Shown here: piece after piece, positions 33,801 to 45,500 of the stretch
Layout: each line of letters begins with the position of its first letter
Position numbering within the stretch: the first letter of the stretch is position 1
DNA from: Solenopsis invicta
Lineage: Eukaryota > Arthropoda > Insecta > Hymenoptera > Formicidae
DNA: 64,000 nt
Assembly: GCF_016802725.1 (NCBI RefSeq)
Contig: NC_052670.1
Location: 13,102,141-13,166,140 of the forward strand
Reading direction: 5' to 3'
Position numbers and translations under genes: made by a program
Notes under the pieces: generated by a model
The model's database searches: none
What the model saw: only the letters and a program-made list of their open reading frames with translations
What the model was told of the DNA's origin: nothing

Positions 33801-34138
33801 TAACCGCATGTATCATTGGTACATTGGTAACAGATATTAAGAGAATTAAAATAATGCCTACACGTAGTTTCGGCCATAAATTATTTGTATCGGATTTGTC
33901 ATTTTTAGGCCATAAGCCCATTATTTCCAAACCTAAGCGATGTATTTCAACTGCCCACACGAAATCTGACAATTTTTTTATACAAACAAAGCGATGATAT
34001 AATAACAGTAGATTTATTCAAAAAAATTATAGTTAAATTTATTTGTTTGACATGTAGATCATGCGTAATAAGAGAAAAAAATATGATATAGTATTATAGT
34101 ATATTACCTCTGTAGCCTGAAGGTTCTATAATGTCCAT
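27895..34138 (-). CDS. OR-E: odorant receptor, complete, 401 aa
   Basis: Complete 7tm_6 receptor with the uncompensated (ancestral) exon 4/5 junction. Exons: 34138-34108 (MDIIEPSGYR), 33965-33696, 31858-31390, 28954-28855 (100 nt), 28758-28633 (126 nt), 28232-28077, 27948-27895 (1206 nt with TGA). Approximate map: TM1 residues 40-60 and TM2 70-92 in exon 2; TM3 130-155 and TM4 185-215 in exon 3 with the NLT sequon (about residue 165) between them; TM5 in exon 4 (FTDNIENTYSLMMLIMVL); TM6 in exon 5 (FLIEKEMNKVIMS... ending YCGAGELITEQ); TM7 in exons 6-7 (ITAGKIIPLTMATFCS, VLKTSSGYISFLMAKRS). Intron 2 (31859-33695) and intron 3 (28955-31389) are loaded with foldback/TIR elements. Dyad promoter motif upstream. 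No stop or frameshift seen. Confidence 0.93.
29510..30396. mobile_element. Foldback element, about 890 bp, in OR-E intron 3
   Basis: Left end AAATCGCTAACTTAGTCCGA is mirrored at the right (reverse complement AAATCGCTGACTTAGTCCGG). A second pair, CTTAAAGCGATGCTGGAG near 29703 and TTTAAAGCGATGCTGAAG (reverse complement) near 30305, shows that the inversion extends inward. No recognisable protein; the frame at 29736-29924 has no known features. Confidence 0.65.
30397..30525. mobile_element. Truncated TIR element, half copy
   Basis: It resembles the right half of the 31937-32296 element (AACTATTG..., AAAATGGTAATGAACTTTTC) and ends in CCAGACACTCTG. It abuts the element starting at 30546 with a TA-rich palindrome in between (30509-30553). 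Confidence 0.45.
30546..30978. mobile_element. TA-flanked TIR element, 433 bp, in OR-E intron 3
   Basis: Left CAGAGTGTCGCAAATCAAAC and right (reverse complement) CAGAGTGTCCCAAACTAC, with inverted repeats reaching about 200 bp inward (shared ATAAACCAAAATGT, TATTAAA). TA lies on both sides. The plus-strand frame of 174 codons across it follows the repeat and is not a known gene. Confidence 0.7.
31105..31245. repeat. Short foldback in OR-E intron 3
   Basis: GTATTCATAGTTCTTCCTT is mirrored by AAGGAGGGACTATGAATAC, about 100 bp apart. Confidence 0.6.
31937..32296. mobile_element. TA-flanked foldback MITE, 360 bp, in OR-E intron 2
   Basis: Left CATGGTGTCAAAAAATAACC and right (reverse complement) CAAGGTGTCAGAAAATAACC, with about 125-bp inverted repeats flanked by TA. 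The centre is GC-rich (around 32065-32165) and stands out from the AT-rich intron. Confidence 0.8.
32337..33440. mobile_element. Large decayed foldback element, about 1.1 kb, in OR-E intron 2
   Basis: The centre at about 33035 is a clear inverted repeat: CTGCAAAAAAAGTAAATGTC and GACATTTACATTTTTTGTAG, continuing outward through ATAATATTTATAAAAATA on both sides. The ends near 32345 (AAGCTCAAAGTTTGCCC) and 33430 (reverse complement GGCTCAAATTTTGACTC) also pair loosely. No coding capacity seen. The outer limits are approximate. Confidence 0.5.
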
Positions 34139-34183
34139 GTTCAATACTATTGTGAACAGTTCTCACGCTCTTTCTGTTATAAT

Positions 34184-34268
34184 GTGAAGCGATATTCACC
34201 CTCCGTCGAAAACATCGTCATTCGCGTCAAACGCGGCATTAAATATTGAAAACGCTATCCCCCATTGA
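34184..34268 (-). promoter_or_regulatory. Conserved proximal upstream block of OR-E
   Basis: Dyad GTGAATATCGCTTCAC at 34199-34184, 46-61 bp upstream of the start codon, and GGGGGATAGCGTTTTCAATA at about 34268-34237. Confidence 0.5.
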
Positions 34269-35082
34269 TTACAGTCGTTGATATCGTAAAGAAAACTTCA
34301 CAAGCATACACCTACACAGTCATAACAACCGTTTATATCTAGTATAAGAAGACAAGAGATAAAAGTATAGCATCTCAATACATCATAAGTTTGTTGAACA
34401 AGTTTTTTTTTATACCTTTTATAGTTCTATTACACCAGCATTTTTTTTAAATGATAGACATTGTAACTGCTATTTTAATGAAATTCTGTATATCAAGCGT
34501 GAAAACTCAGAAATGTTATGGTCAAAAAAGAAGATAATACAACATTGTTGTACGAAACTTTCATAAGTCTCATTTGAAGCATAACCATCGTTGTGACAAA
34601 AATGAGTGAATACAGTATTATACCTATCATGCATACCGCAATATGTACGAGAGTTGCCCAAAAAATAATGCCCCACATTTTTGCATCAACATAGATGCAT
34701 TTAATTTACCATTCGGTCAATTCGATAAATCACATTTAATTAAAATGTAATAAAAAGTTATTATTAAATATAATTTTAGTCAGAAATATTAGAGGAAGTG
34801 AGGTTTAAATTGATGATTTAACTTTTTTAAACATTATGTACATAAGTTTATTCTCTATCGAATTATTCTTATGAAAACAGTAAAAATATTGTTACATTAA
34901 AATACTTAATAATATAATTATAAAATATAACTTACGGTTTACGTAAACACAAATATTAAATGAAAATTTTCTTTCTGTCGCAACTACCTGTTTTATACTA
35001 ATTATTACTTACAATTAGCTGCAAACATATCCATTTCTTTAGCGAATGATAAATAATAAATAATAATGTATCGATATAATCT

Positions 35083-35126
35083 TTAACCATATTTTGTCAA
35101 TATAACCAGACGGCGATTTTTAATAT
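35083..35126 (-). pseudogene. Relic last exon of a lost receptor gene
   Basis: This matches the OR-G last exon (42622-42569) and its 3' flank (34840-35083 against 42330-42569). The acceptor AG has become CG and about 10 bp are missing from the middle, so the frame is broken (ILKIAVWLY then stop). It starts with ATA like OR-G, H and I, not GTA like its neighbours E and F. Intron-6-like sequence continues to about 35400, then joins the standard spacer directly. Exons 1-6 are gone. Confidence 0.7.
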
Positions 35127-36571
35127 CGAAAAATAATTATTTTTATTTACAGACATGGTAACGTCAAGAGATAATTTTTATAAAAATGATGTTGCCTCGT
35201 AGATATGATGTATGTCTTAAAGAATAATTTCACGGATTAATTTAATATTTATACATACAATATTTATACATAGGCCATATGATCAAAATACTAACTAGTT
35301 ACGATATATATTTATTTTAATCTGCATTTTTAAATATTTTTCAAAACTCAACTATAAAAATGTAATATTATTTAATACAAGATATCTATAAATGATGTTA
35401 GGATCATTTATTTACATTTTATATAATGATATTATTAATAATTAATATTTTAAAACTTAACGATTTTATTCATTAAACTTCGTTCATCAGTACATTCTGG
35501 ACTCAAAATTATGTCATATATATTATATTGAATACTATGAATAAAAATGTAGCAACACTGTATTGAACCAAGGAAAAACAAGAGTAGTAATGTGGCCCAT
35601 AAAAAAATTAATTAAATTGATTTTAATATAAAAAAATAATATTTTGTTTTAATATTATATATTTATTCAAAATGAAAAGAAAATATTACAGAATATGTGT
35701 AAGTGAATGTACGTACACGTAAACCTTTGGTATATAGACTGTTGTACTGAAAATTTATAGTAATGTAAATTATACATTACTAAAAACGGCAATTAATTGA
35801 TCAATTGATTCAGTCGAATAATTACTTTGATTAAAAACTTTGAAAAAGAGATTAATAATTAGTCTTATTGAGACATCAATACGCAAGAGTTTACATTAGT
35901 AAGATCCCATATTATTGTTTAACTTTGTATAAGTCGAAATGTGTACAGCCGAATAAAAAATTAAATAATAAGAAACAATCGAATGTATATAGCTTCATGA
36001 TATTATTTGCATAATAATTCACAAATTTAAAAAGAATGAGGAAATATGTAATTAATAGGACGTTCATTTACGATCCCTTGTCATGCGCAGATTTGTTGTC
36101 TTCAAATTGTGTGTGTTTAGAGTTTAGACGATTGTCAATTTTCGTCTGCCGCGCGAATGCTGAATGTATACACGTCCTCGCGCATGCATACAACTCGTTC
36201 GCAACGATTCTCAGCCAGTCAATTTCAGGCTTTCGTCAACTTGGAACATAAAATTCTCGTAGTTGTATTAGTATAAATATATTTATCTTATCACTTTGAT
36301 CTATATTAAAACATAATTAACGCAAAAATGTTATCACTGAATATAATTTTATTTAAGCACTAAAAGGAGTTTGAAATTACAGTATAATTTTTTTCTTGAC
36401 ACTTAAACACAAATTAACAAATTAAACTCTATCAAAATATTTCTGTGAAAAGCAAAAAATATCATCACATTACAAAATGCTGAATATAATTTACAATAAA
36501 TGTAAACGTAATTAAAGAAAATTTTATTTTTATTCCAACAATTGTTAATGTTGTGTGTTCGTAATATCGTA

Positions 36572-39500
36572 TCACTCTTTTGCATGTTTTGTTAGTAAAA
36601 ACGATATATATCCAGTTGACGTTTTTAATACCTGAAAATAATTATATTTTTACTTACAGACATTAGAAACTAATAAAAAAATGTTTTTTTTTTTAAGAAT
36701 GATAACTTCCATTTTCTACAAAGAAGAAAAATTAAAATATAATAATTTTAAATAATCTTACACTACAAAAAGTAGCCATTGTTAATGGAATAATTTTTCC
36801 TGCAGTAATGCGGAAAGGATGGCGTACTCGTATCATTAATAAAATGAGATTTCTCGCATTTTTTGATTCCCATTTGTACCATTCAAGATCGCATATTGCA
36901 CGATATACTGCATTGCACTTAACGAATACACATACAAAAAACGTATTAACAAGCATTTTATCGAAAACCATTTTCAGAAATTATTTCATAAAGATTAATT
37001 AACATTTAATTTATTTCTGGTCATAGAAAAAATGATAACAAATATTTATTTGTATGAATTTGCACGTTTGTTAATATCGATTGTAATAGTCTTTTTTTAA
37101 ACATACACAAAAATACTATATAATAAATTTTAAATAGTTTTTTTTAGTAATATAATATTTAATTAAAAATCACAATATGATTATAGACTGCACAATCATC
37201 GAGTTTTTGAGCAGTGAAGCTCACGTAGAAAAGAACACACCGTTTTTGTTGTAGAGCTCTATATTATAAGAGTAGCACAATCTTTTTATCTAAGCGATGC
37301 GGACTTCAATCGCCATTAAGGGCCTGATAAATCTTTTGTCCAATAAGCGTACAGTGATTCTAGTTTCCATATTTTTCAACCATGGAAAAATTATCAGCAT
37401 TAAGTCCAAAATGGCGGTTGTTTGCGCTCTTATAATATAGAGCTTTATTTTTGTTAAAGTGCGTTCTCTTTCATTTGCGCATACATACAAAGCGTAACGC
37501 TGCACTTATTTATTTTACTTACTCGTTCTTCTTTCAACTCCCTTACACACATAGCAAACTTTGCACGTATGCGCGGAGAGAAAAAAAATGCACTTCAACA
37601 AAAAAATGTGTCCTTTTCTATCTGAGCATTAACTTCACTCTTTGGCGCAGTCTAGGTATCTTATGTTTCTATCTATGAATTTGACTTATTAATTAAGAAT
37701 TATTAATACATTTATTAGTCTTTAAAAATATACTAGATTAAAACAATTATTTGCTATAAGACGAAAAAAGATCTAAATTTATAATTATTTATACACATAA
37801 TTATAACTTAATTGCTGTTACTTACTTTCTCCGATATAAGTTCTCCTGCACCACAGTACAGAAAAGTAGTCATCAATAAGATAGTAATAGCCATTATAGA
37901 TAAGTAGATTTTTGACATAACAGCTTCATCCATTTTTCTGTCAATAAGAAACTAAAACGTATAAATTATAAAAACGTAAAAAAGTTAGTGGATATGCATT
38001 AAAATATTTTCTCACAATACTTTATTAAATCTTACAGTAGTAAACAGAAACCCGGATAGGCAAAATACAATAACAAAGTGAAGCATCATTATTAACATCA
38101 TGATAGAATAGGTACTCTCGATGTTGTCGGTAAATCTAAAAATGAAAATATTTAAAAAGGTTATCATTTTAAAGCCGATATAACGGTATAATACCCTGGT
38201 AGAAATTTTATATTTTGAGCATTTTACCTACTGGAAAGTTATATTATTTCTGTTTTGTAACTGATTGTGAGTAATGAATTACTTAGGACCCAATGAAGAT
38301 GTAACAAAAACTGCGCAAAAGAAGTACAAAATCAAAACCAATTTACTGAATAAATATGGGATAATAAGTAAGTGTTTAATTAATTAATAAGAAAGCTTGA
38401 AAATCTATTAATACTAAACAAAGATTATGTAAATAATGCTTACACATTTTTTCGAGGAAAACTGCTTCAACCATTGAATAAAATTATGTGAAGTACTTAT
38501 CCATTTCCTACAAGATACTGTTACAACTAATGTAAATTCAGTTGTACTAAACTATAACTGAATATTTAGGAAAACTACATATATTTCTACCAGAGTACAT
38601 CTATACTGAAAAAAGTTCAGAGTGTAGAGAAATATAAATTTAATTGTTGTTCAAAAGTTGCTTGAACTGTAATCAATTCAAAATGAATAAAATTGAGTCA
38701 AATAAATAACTTATTGTAGTACCTGCTCATACGCAAATATGACGTTACGATGTTATTTAAAATTATGTTGAAACTCTTGCATGATTTCAAATTAACTAAT
38801 CGGCATCTAAAGTTTTCTAACTGGCCACAAATGTGAAGAACTAGTACTATTAAAAAAATATCTGCAAACATATAAATAGTATTTGTAAAAATGAGAGATA
38901 TAGTATGAATGCAAAATGTCAATTCATACTGCGGACTCCTATCGGTATCATAGAAGTGATATGCCGCCAATGGTAACGATTTGTGTCGATCCGTAAGATT
39001 CCTTTCTGATATCATTTGTATACCAAAAATGGAAGGAATGATCATTATAGAAACTGCTAATATCGCGCTAATGTATCCAATGATCATGATTAATCGACCA
39101 GTTTGTGCTTGCTTTATCATTACGGATCTTTCTGTATTCAGCTTCAATGCCATCCAATCTTCCGCCATCATATTTATAATCGACAAGAGAACTTGGAAAT
39201 ATAATAAAGTTTTATTGTTAATGTTCTAGAATTTTGAACCTCTTATTATCGTGTATTATATCAATACGTATGTATGTTATTTAAATATTTATTAAATTCT
39301 CGAATTAAAGAGAAAATTATATCTTAATTAATTCTGACACGTATTTTTATACTTAAATAAATAATTTCTATTTTCTGATTTTATAATTTAATTTTTCATA
39401 ATAATAAATCAAATATCACAAGATAATTGAATGAAATAAAGGAATATGTAATAATTCCGTTACTCGTGCAGTACTATATAATATAAAACAGTTTGCTTTA

Positions 39501-41190
39501 ATTAATAAATAATTGTAAATTATTCTAGATATACCTTTTCGTTTCCATAGCATAATAACATATTTTGCTAATGCTATTAGCAAAGGTAAGGCAATACGTA
39601 AATTGTTTACTACCAGTACCATATCGCCCCAAACTTGTAAAATCGCATGTATCATTGGAATATTGACAACAAATATTAATAAAATTAAAATAATGCCTAC
39701 ATGAAGTTTCGACCATAAATTATTCGTATCGAATTTGTTGTTTTTAGGCCATAAGCCCATTAATTTCAAACCTAAGCGATGTATTTCAACTGCCCACACA
39801 AAATCTGACAATTTTTTTTATTAAAAAAAAGCATTAATGTGATAAAGATAAATTTACATAACAAAAGTATGGTAGAAGTACCAGTTTTAGCCACTGCAAC
39901 GGTATGGTCATCACAAACACTTTTGAAGACTTTTTATGACCACTCATAATCAGTAAAAATACAAAATGTTGTTTTTTTGAAACTTGTCTATTTCAACAAT
40001 ATTTAAAATTAAAATATTGTGCATTTTATATCTGTTTAAAAACATTCGAAGATAGAAGTATTAAAAATTATTCGTATTAATAACGATATATGGACAAAAC
40101 TGGTACATTAAATTATTTCTTACTTAAATTATTACTTCAATTTTGGCTATTAAAACTGATTACTGCTTACTGTTAAATAACTTTGTAATTATTTGTGATA
40201 ATTACAATTTGTTTATTCTAATACACCAATAGTAATATACCAAATTTAGTAAAAATTAATTAAAACAATAAACTCTTTAATTAATCATACATTACATTCT
40301 ATATTACAATATCATTTTCTTCCATGCTGCACATAAAAAATATATGTGTAAAGAATAAGCAAGTATATGAAACAAATTTAAATTCAGTAAATTATTTTTA
40401 ATAAATTCTAATTTATAATACCTCCAAAATAAATAATTTTCCAATTAAAAGTTTTTCCAAATAAAACGTCTCTCTGTTCAATAATAATATAAATTTACTG
40501 TATAATTCAGACGAACTTAAACTATGAGAAATTATCCTGTCAATAACTTTAATTAAATTAGCTATTATTGCACATATTATATTAATTATGTGAACTGAAG
40601 AATAAGACTGTAATTTTTTTATATTAATTTGAAATTAACATAATTCTTTTGTCATTATTTTCCTGTAATCTCTAAATTAAAAATTAAGTAATTAAACTTA
40701 ATATTTATAGATACAAGAAGTCTCCGAGAAGTAATAAAAAATTATAAGAAAAATGTCGAAGTCCAGAATGAGTAAGATGATTGTGAAAGACAAATCGATA
40801 TAAAAGACTTTTGAATAATTATTTTTGTCTTTACAATATTTTCAATTATCGTTAAAAAATCGATAAATATATTTTTATATAGATGCAATATCTGTTGGTA
40901 TATCTGTTAAAAAATTATTATTAATATTAATATTTATTATACATTTTACCTATAGTTTTGTTGTAGAGCTCTATATTAAAAGAGTAGCACAATCTTATAT
41001 CCGAACGCGCTAAGAACTTATATCCGAAATGCTGATTTGAGTACATGTTCACAGATCAAACAAGAGGCCAAAACCGGTATTTCTACCCTAATTTACTTAT
41101 TCAACATGTAAATAATGCATAATAAAAAAATAATATGATACATTATTATAGTGAATTACCTTTATAACGTAAAGATTCCACTATATCCAT
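36572..41190 (-). CDS. OR-F: odorant receptor, complete, 403 aa
   Basis: Complete 7tm_6 receptor. Exons: 41190-41160 (MDIVESLRYK), 39804-39535, 39191-38723, 38135-38036, 37951-37826, 36917-36762, 36631-36572 (1212 nt with TGA). Exon 2 has GLWPKNNK. Exon 3 starts VLLSIINMMAEDW, has the NLT sequon and ends SYLRMSR, a change from the usual HLRMIR. Exon 4 starts FTDNIESTYSIMML; exon 5 uses the ancestral acceptor TTTTAG|TTTCTTATTG (FLIDRKMDEAVMS); exon 6 contains CDLEWYKWESKNARN. Exon 7 reads VLKTSTGYISFLLTKHAKE, two residues longer because the usual stop is mutated. Intron 1 is unusually long (1.35 kb) and holds part of a TIR element. Intron 5 holds a whole TIR element. Dyad promoter motif upstream. 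Confidence 0.92.
37180..37656. mobile_element. TIR element, about 475 bp, in OR-F intron 5
   Basis: The ends AGACTGC...GAGCAGTGAAGCTCACG and (reverse complement) AGACTGCGCCAAAGAGTGAAG pair, and inner arms AGCTCTATATTATAAGAG and CTCTTATAATATAGAGCT pair exactly. No transposase. A fragment of the same family lies in OR-F intron 1 at about 40965-41095. Confidence 0.65.
40965..41095. mobile_element. Fragment of the same TIR family in OR-F intron 1
   Basis: GTTGTAGAGCTCTATATTAA and AAGAGTAGCACAATCTT match 37250-37290. The rest of the element is missing or too diverged to place. Confidence 0.5.
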
Positions 41191-41235
41191 ATCCAAAATA
41201 AAAATAAAGAGTTATCTTGCTTTCCCTGTCTAAAT

Positions 41236-41318
41236 GTGAAGCAATATTCACCCTCAATTGGAAACTCAACAACCGCGTTGAACGCGACATTAAATATTGA
41301 AAACTCTATCTCCAATTG
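41236..41318 (-). promoter_or_regulatory. Conserved proximal upstream block of OR-F
   Basis: Perfect dyad GTGAATATTGCTTCAC at 41251-41236, 46-61 bp upstream of the start codon, and the TTTCAATATTTAATG block at about 41318-41288. Confidence 0.5.
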
Positions 41319-41706
41319 ATTACAGTTGTTGGCATCGTAAGAAGGAACTTTACAAGCATATAAACTTTACAGTCGTAAAAACGTTTATATCTAGTCTAAC
41401 AAGACAAGAGAAAAATATTGAGAGTCGTAGTACATTATAAGTTTGATAAAAAAAGTTTTTTACGTACCTTCTATAGTTCTATTATGTCCGTATTTTTGTC
41501 GGAATGGTGAACGATGTAATTGCATTTTTAATGGAATTCTGCGTATCAAGAAGACGATCACGAAAACACAAAACTGATATAGTCAAAAGGAAAGATAATA
41601 TGACATTGTGGTACAAATTTTCAAAAGCCTCACTTGAAACACAACTATCGTTGTTGCAAACATGAGTGAGTGCATTATAATCTCTATCAAACATACCGCA
41701 ATATAC

Positions 41707-42045
41707 AGTGGCGTACAAAAGTTTCCGGCTAGTGACATTTTACTCTAATTTATTAAAAAATAGCTTAATAAAATTTTCATAATTATCAGGTATGAGAGAT
41801 AAGATATAGATAACGAACAATATAGTAAAACAATAATAATTATATTTCACTTATTTATCAAAGAAATCAATTGCTGTGAAAATTTTGTTGAACTCTTGAA
41901 AACTGTCACAAAAATAAAATTACATTTCAAATTTTTGAAAACATCAATAATTTATTAAAGAAATTACACGAAAAATACTTATTTCTTCTATAAGTAATTT
42001 TATTTTTGTGGCAGTTTTCAAGAGTCCAACAAAATTTTCACAGCG
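41707..42045. mobile_element. Probable mariner-type TIR element remnant
   Basis: It starts at a TA with CAGTGGCGTACAAAAGTTTC, a typical Tc1/mariner tip. Its right half contains the 52-bp inverted repeat described for this spacer. The right end is uncertain and there is no transposase. Confidence 0.4.
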
Positions 42046-42568
42046 AAATAATCAATGTGTCTCACATAATTGTGTTCTTCGATGAAACAATCGGCCAATC
42101 CAAATTTTTTCTCAAAATTAGATCAAGGGATAAAACTATATTGTTATATGCATTTAACTTACCATGTTAATTCGATAAAACACAATTGGTTAAAGATTAA
42201 TCATTAAATTGTTAAAAGTTATTAAATATAATTTTGTTTGGAAATATTTAAATATTATTTTATTTAGAAATATTAGATGGGATTTTATAAATTAATAATT
42301 TGTCTTTGTTCAAACGTTATGTACAAACAGTCTATTCTCTATTGAACTACTCTTATGAAGACAGTGAAAATATTGCTACATTAAAATACTTAATAATATA
42401 GTTACATATTTAATGTAACTTACAGTCTACCGTAAACACAAATACCACATACAAATTTTTCTTCTATCATAGCAACTACCTGTTCGATACTTGTAATTAT
42501 TTAGCTGCAAACATATCCATTTCCTTCGTAAATGGTAAATAATAAATAGTAATATATTATTGTAATCT

Positions 42569-45500
42569 TTAACTATGTTTTGTCAATAAAAATGATATAT
42601 AGCCAGACGACGTTTTTATTATCTAAAAATAATTATTTTACTTTAAGATAATAGGGTAAAATCAAGAAATAATTTTGAAGAATAATAAGAATAACGGTTA
42701 TATGACGTGCCTTAAGGAATAATTTTATGCATTACATTGGTATACATATACTTATATACAGATATCCATATATGTATACACATATGTATATCGGAGTGAT
42801 TAGAATACTGATTGACTACGATTTGCTTTTATAAATATTTTTTTAAAACTTAATTATGTAAATGTAATATTTATATCATGTACTGAAAAAAATAGTTTGG
42901 TAATAATCAAATCTAAATGATGGTTATTAAATTTTAGTGAAACAATTTCAATTAAATATTTGGATAATATAACGAAATATTCAGTACTATTTAGTAACCG
43001 TTTGATTATTCATTGGTTAGTATTTTTATGTTTTATTACTACACGGGAAAAAAGTTTATATGTAATTATATAATTTGGCCATTTATATATAATTATATAT
43101 AATTATACATAATTATATATAATTATATATGATTATATATAAACGTTTTTCCCTGAATATTAATAATATAATTATTAAAAATTACTAAATCTTGCTCAAT
43201 ATTTGGTTATATTAATGAAATCAATGATTTAATTAAAATTATTTCATCAAAGCTTGAATATTATTACTTAATTTCTTTTTTCAGTGTGTATATTGTGTAA
43301 TCTTGGTTATTCATAATAAGATATAATCCAAAAATTGTTCTAATACATTTTTACATCCAATGAAGTGCACACTAAATCACTTTCATTGCCAATCTTAATT
43401 TAATAGAAAACGTGAAGTGGTGAGTGAGAACTTTATTCTTGCAAAATATATAAAATATTGTTTTGTTTTTGTAAAGTAATTTTTACTTTGATAGAAATTA
43501 TGAAATGGTAAATATTAGTGTCTATTATTTATGAACTATAAAGGTAGTACCATATACATTTTATTTTTTAAGAAATGTACTAAACAGTATAGTAAAAATT
43601 ATTCTACACAATTTTTTGTACATGAAAACCAATAAATGATAGATATATTAATCAATCTTTATAATAATTTTTTGAAAACTGACATTATCACAGTTTAAAG
43701 TAAAGACAATGTCAATTAATATTTTGAGCTGTGCGACATATATTGTAACGATTCTTAATGTATATCCATTAAGGGGATCCTGAAGTCTGTTCTATTTAAC
43801 CGATTAAACGCAATAAATTTTGTGACAACATTTTGTATGTATTACATGCACAGATTTGAAAATTCTATTAATATAGATGGCTTGAAAAGTACTATATAAC
43901 AGTGATAAAAAAATGTTTTTTTTTATCACTATTATAACATTACTCTTCAAGCCATTCAACTTTCATTTAAAATTTTTTTTTCTATTTCTTATAATTTCTA
44001 TGACTTCGAAAAAAATCTGATTTTTTTCAGAAGAATATTTCACTCTCTAAAAGAAAACGGATACGTATAAAAAAATACGTGTTTCTTACTTTGATCCGTA
44101 CAACATATTAAATGCATTAAAATCGGAGGGAAGCACTTCCGTATCTTGCCGTATTAGACACTCCAATACGAAAAGTTTATACGAAAATTTATTTGTTTGC
44201 GTGCGACATTGATGTAGTAGTATGTAATGACATATTGCTATTTCATAAACTGTACGTATATATTATAAATCGTATGGGTTAAGTCGTTGTTCAGTCAATA
44301 AAACTTATGACTTCAGTATTCTCTTAAGGTAAATATTTATTGATTATACTGCTTTTTGATTTTATTAATAAAAATAGATTCCATATTCTCTATAAAGAAG
44401 CAAAATTAAAACTTAAAAGATTTAAAACAATCTTACGCTGCAAAATGTAGCCATTGTTAACGGAATAATCTTTCCCGCAGTGATTTGTAAAGGATGGTTA
44501 AGTCGTATCATTAGTAAAATAATATTTCTTGCCTTTCTTGCTTTTAATTTGTACCACTCAAGATCACATGTAGCACGATATACTCCATCGCACTAAAGAA
44601 TTATATATGCCATATATTAATGTTTATATTATTTGAACATATAATTTTCATTAAAAAACATTAATGAGATTTATAGATTTTTTATCTTTAGATAAAAATT
44701 TAAAATCAGTAAACTTATTTAACGAATTCATATTTTATTTAAAATTCTTATATATGAATTGTTATATAAATTGTTTTGCATTAAACATACACAAATATCT
44801 AACAAAATAAATTTTTAATATTTTTTATTGATGTAAATTTGTCAAATAACAAATAACAAAATAATTATTTGATAAACAAAGGGAACCACGCGAAGTGCCA
44901 AGTTCTAATTTTAATAAAACTTTGTATACATGTTGCGTAAATAGATGAATTTAGAAAATATATTTAGGAAATATTAGTTATGGCTCAGAAACATTTAAGA
45001 AGTTAATAAATCACTCCTTACATGTACAGTGTTCTTTAGTCCTTTTTTTGCTATACCTTCACAATTATTCAAGGTATAAAAAATGTTTTATACAAAAGTT
45101 TAATAGTTCGAGAGATGATGATTTTTTGATCTTTGTTTCTGCTTGAAATTATCATTATTTCGTCATTTAGGTGAAGGTAAAAGAGAAAAAAACACAAGTA
45201 TGGCCGACCTCCTGCGGTTTTACAATTGATGATGCGTGATTAAAATTGTAAGAAATTTATGCTTTTTTCCTAATGTGTTATTGCTTAATATGTTCTTTTA
45301 GTGATTATTTACGTCAAAATGACTGATCGAAAAGTAAATGCCATATTATTTCCGTGGGCCGAGAATAGCTAAGCAAAAGTAGTACATTTTTATTAACAAA
45401 AAAAGAGTGATTTGTTACTTAACAATTTTTATACTTTTTTCACTATGATACATGCTGTTTGGGCGAACTAGGCTTGCGTTAATCATATCTATTTTTTAAT

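Larger units (their letters stand above)
34139..36571. other. Spacer between OR-E and OR-F
   Basis: Order: OR-E upstream block (34139 to about 34680), flank and relic last exon (about 34800-35126), intron-6-like relic (to about 35400), standard spacer (about 35440-35620, same landmark as 3270-3340), then AT-rich sequence and a GC-richer patch of unknown nature at 36040-36250. The rest is the 3' flank of OR-F. No intact gene. Confidence 0.55.
41191..42568. other. Spacer between OR-F and OR-G
   Basis: No gene. The shared upstream block runs to about 41705. A mariner-end-like sequence (CAGTGGCGTACAAAAGT at 41707) follows. An inverted repeat pairs 41874-41925 with 41992-42043 (CTGTGAAAATTTTGTTG and CAACAAAATTTTCACAG). 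The last 240 bp are the 3' flank of OR-G. Confidence 0.55.

Noticed and set aside
34470..34678. Small membrane-protein-like frames upstream of OR-E (and 41482-41718 upstream of OR-F)
   Set aside because: They lie in the shared upstream block, and the frame is not kept between the copies.
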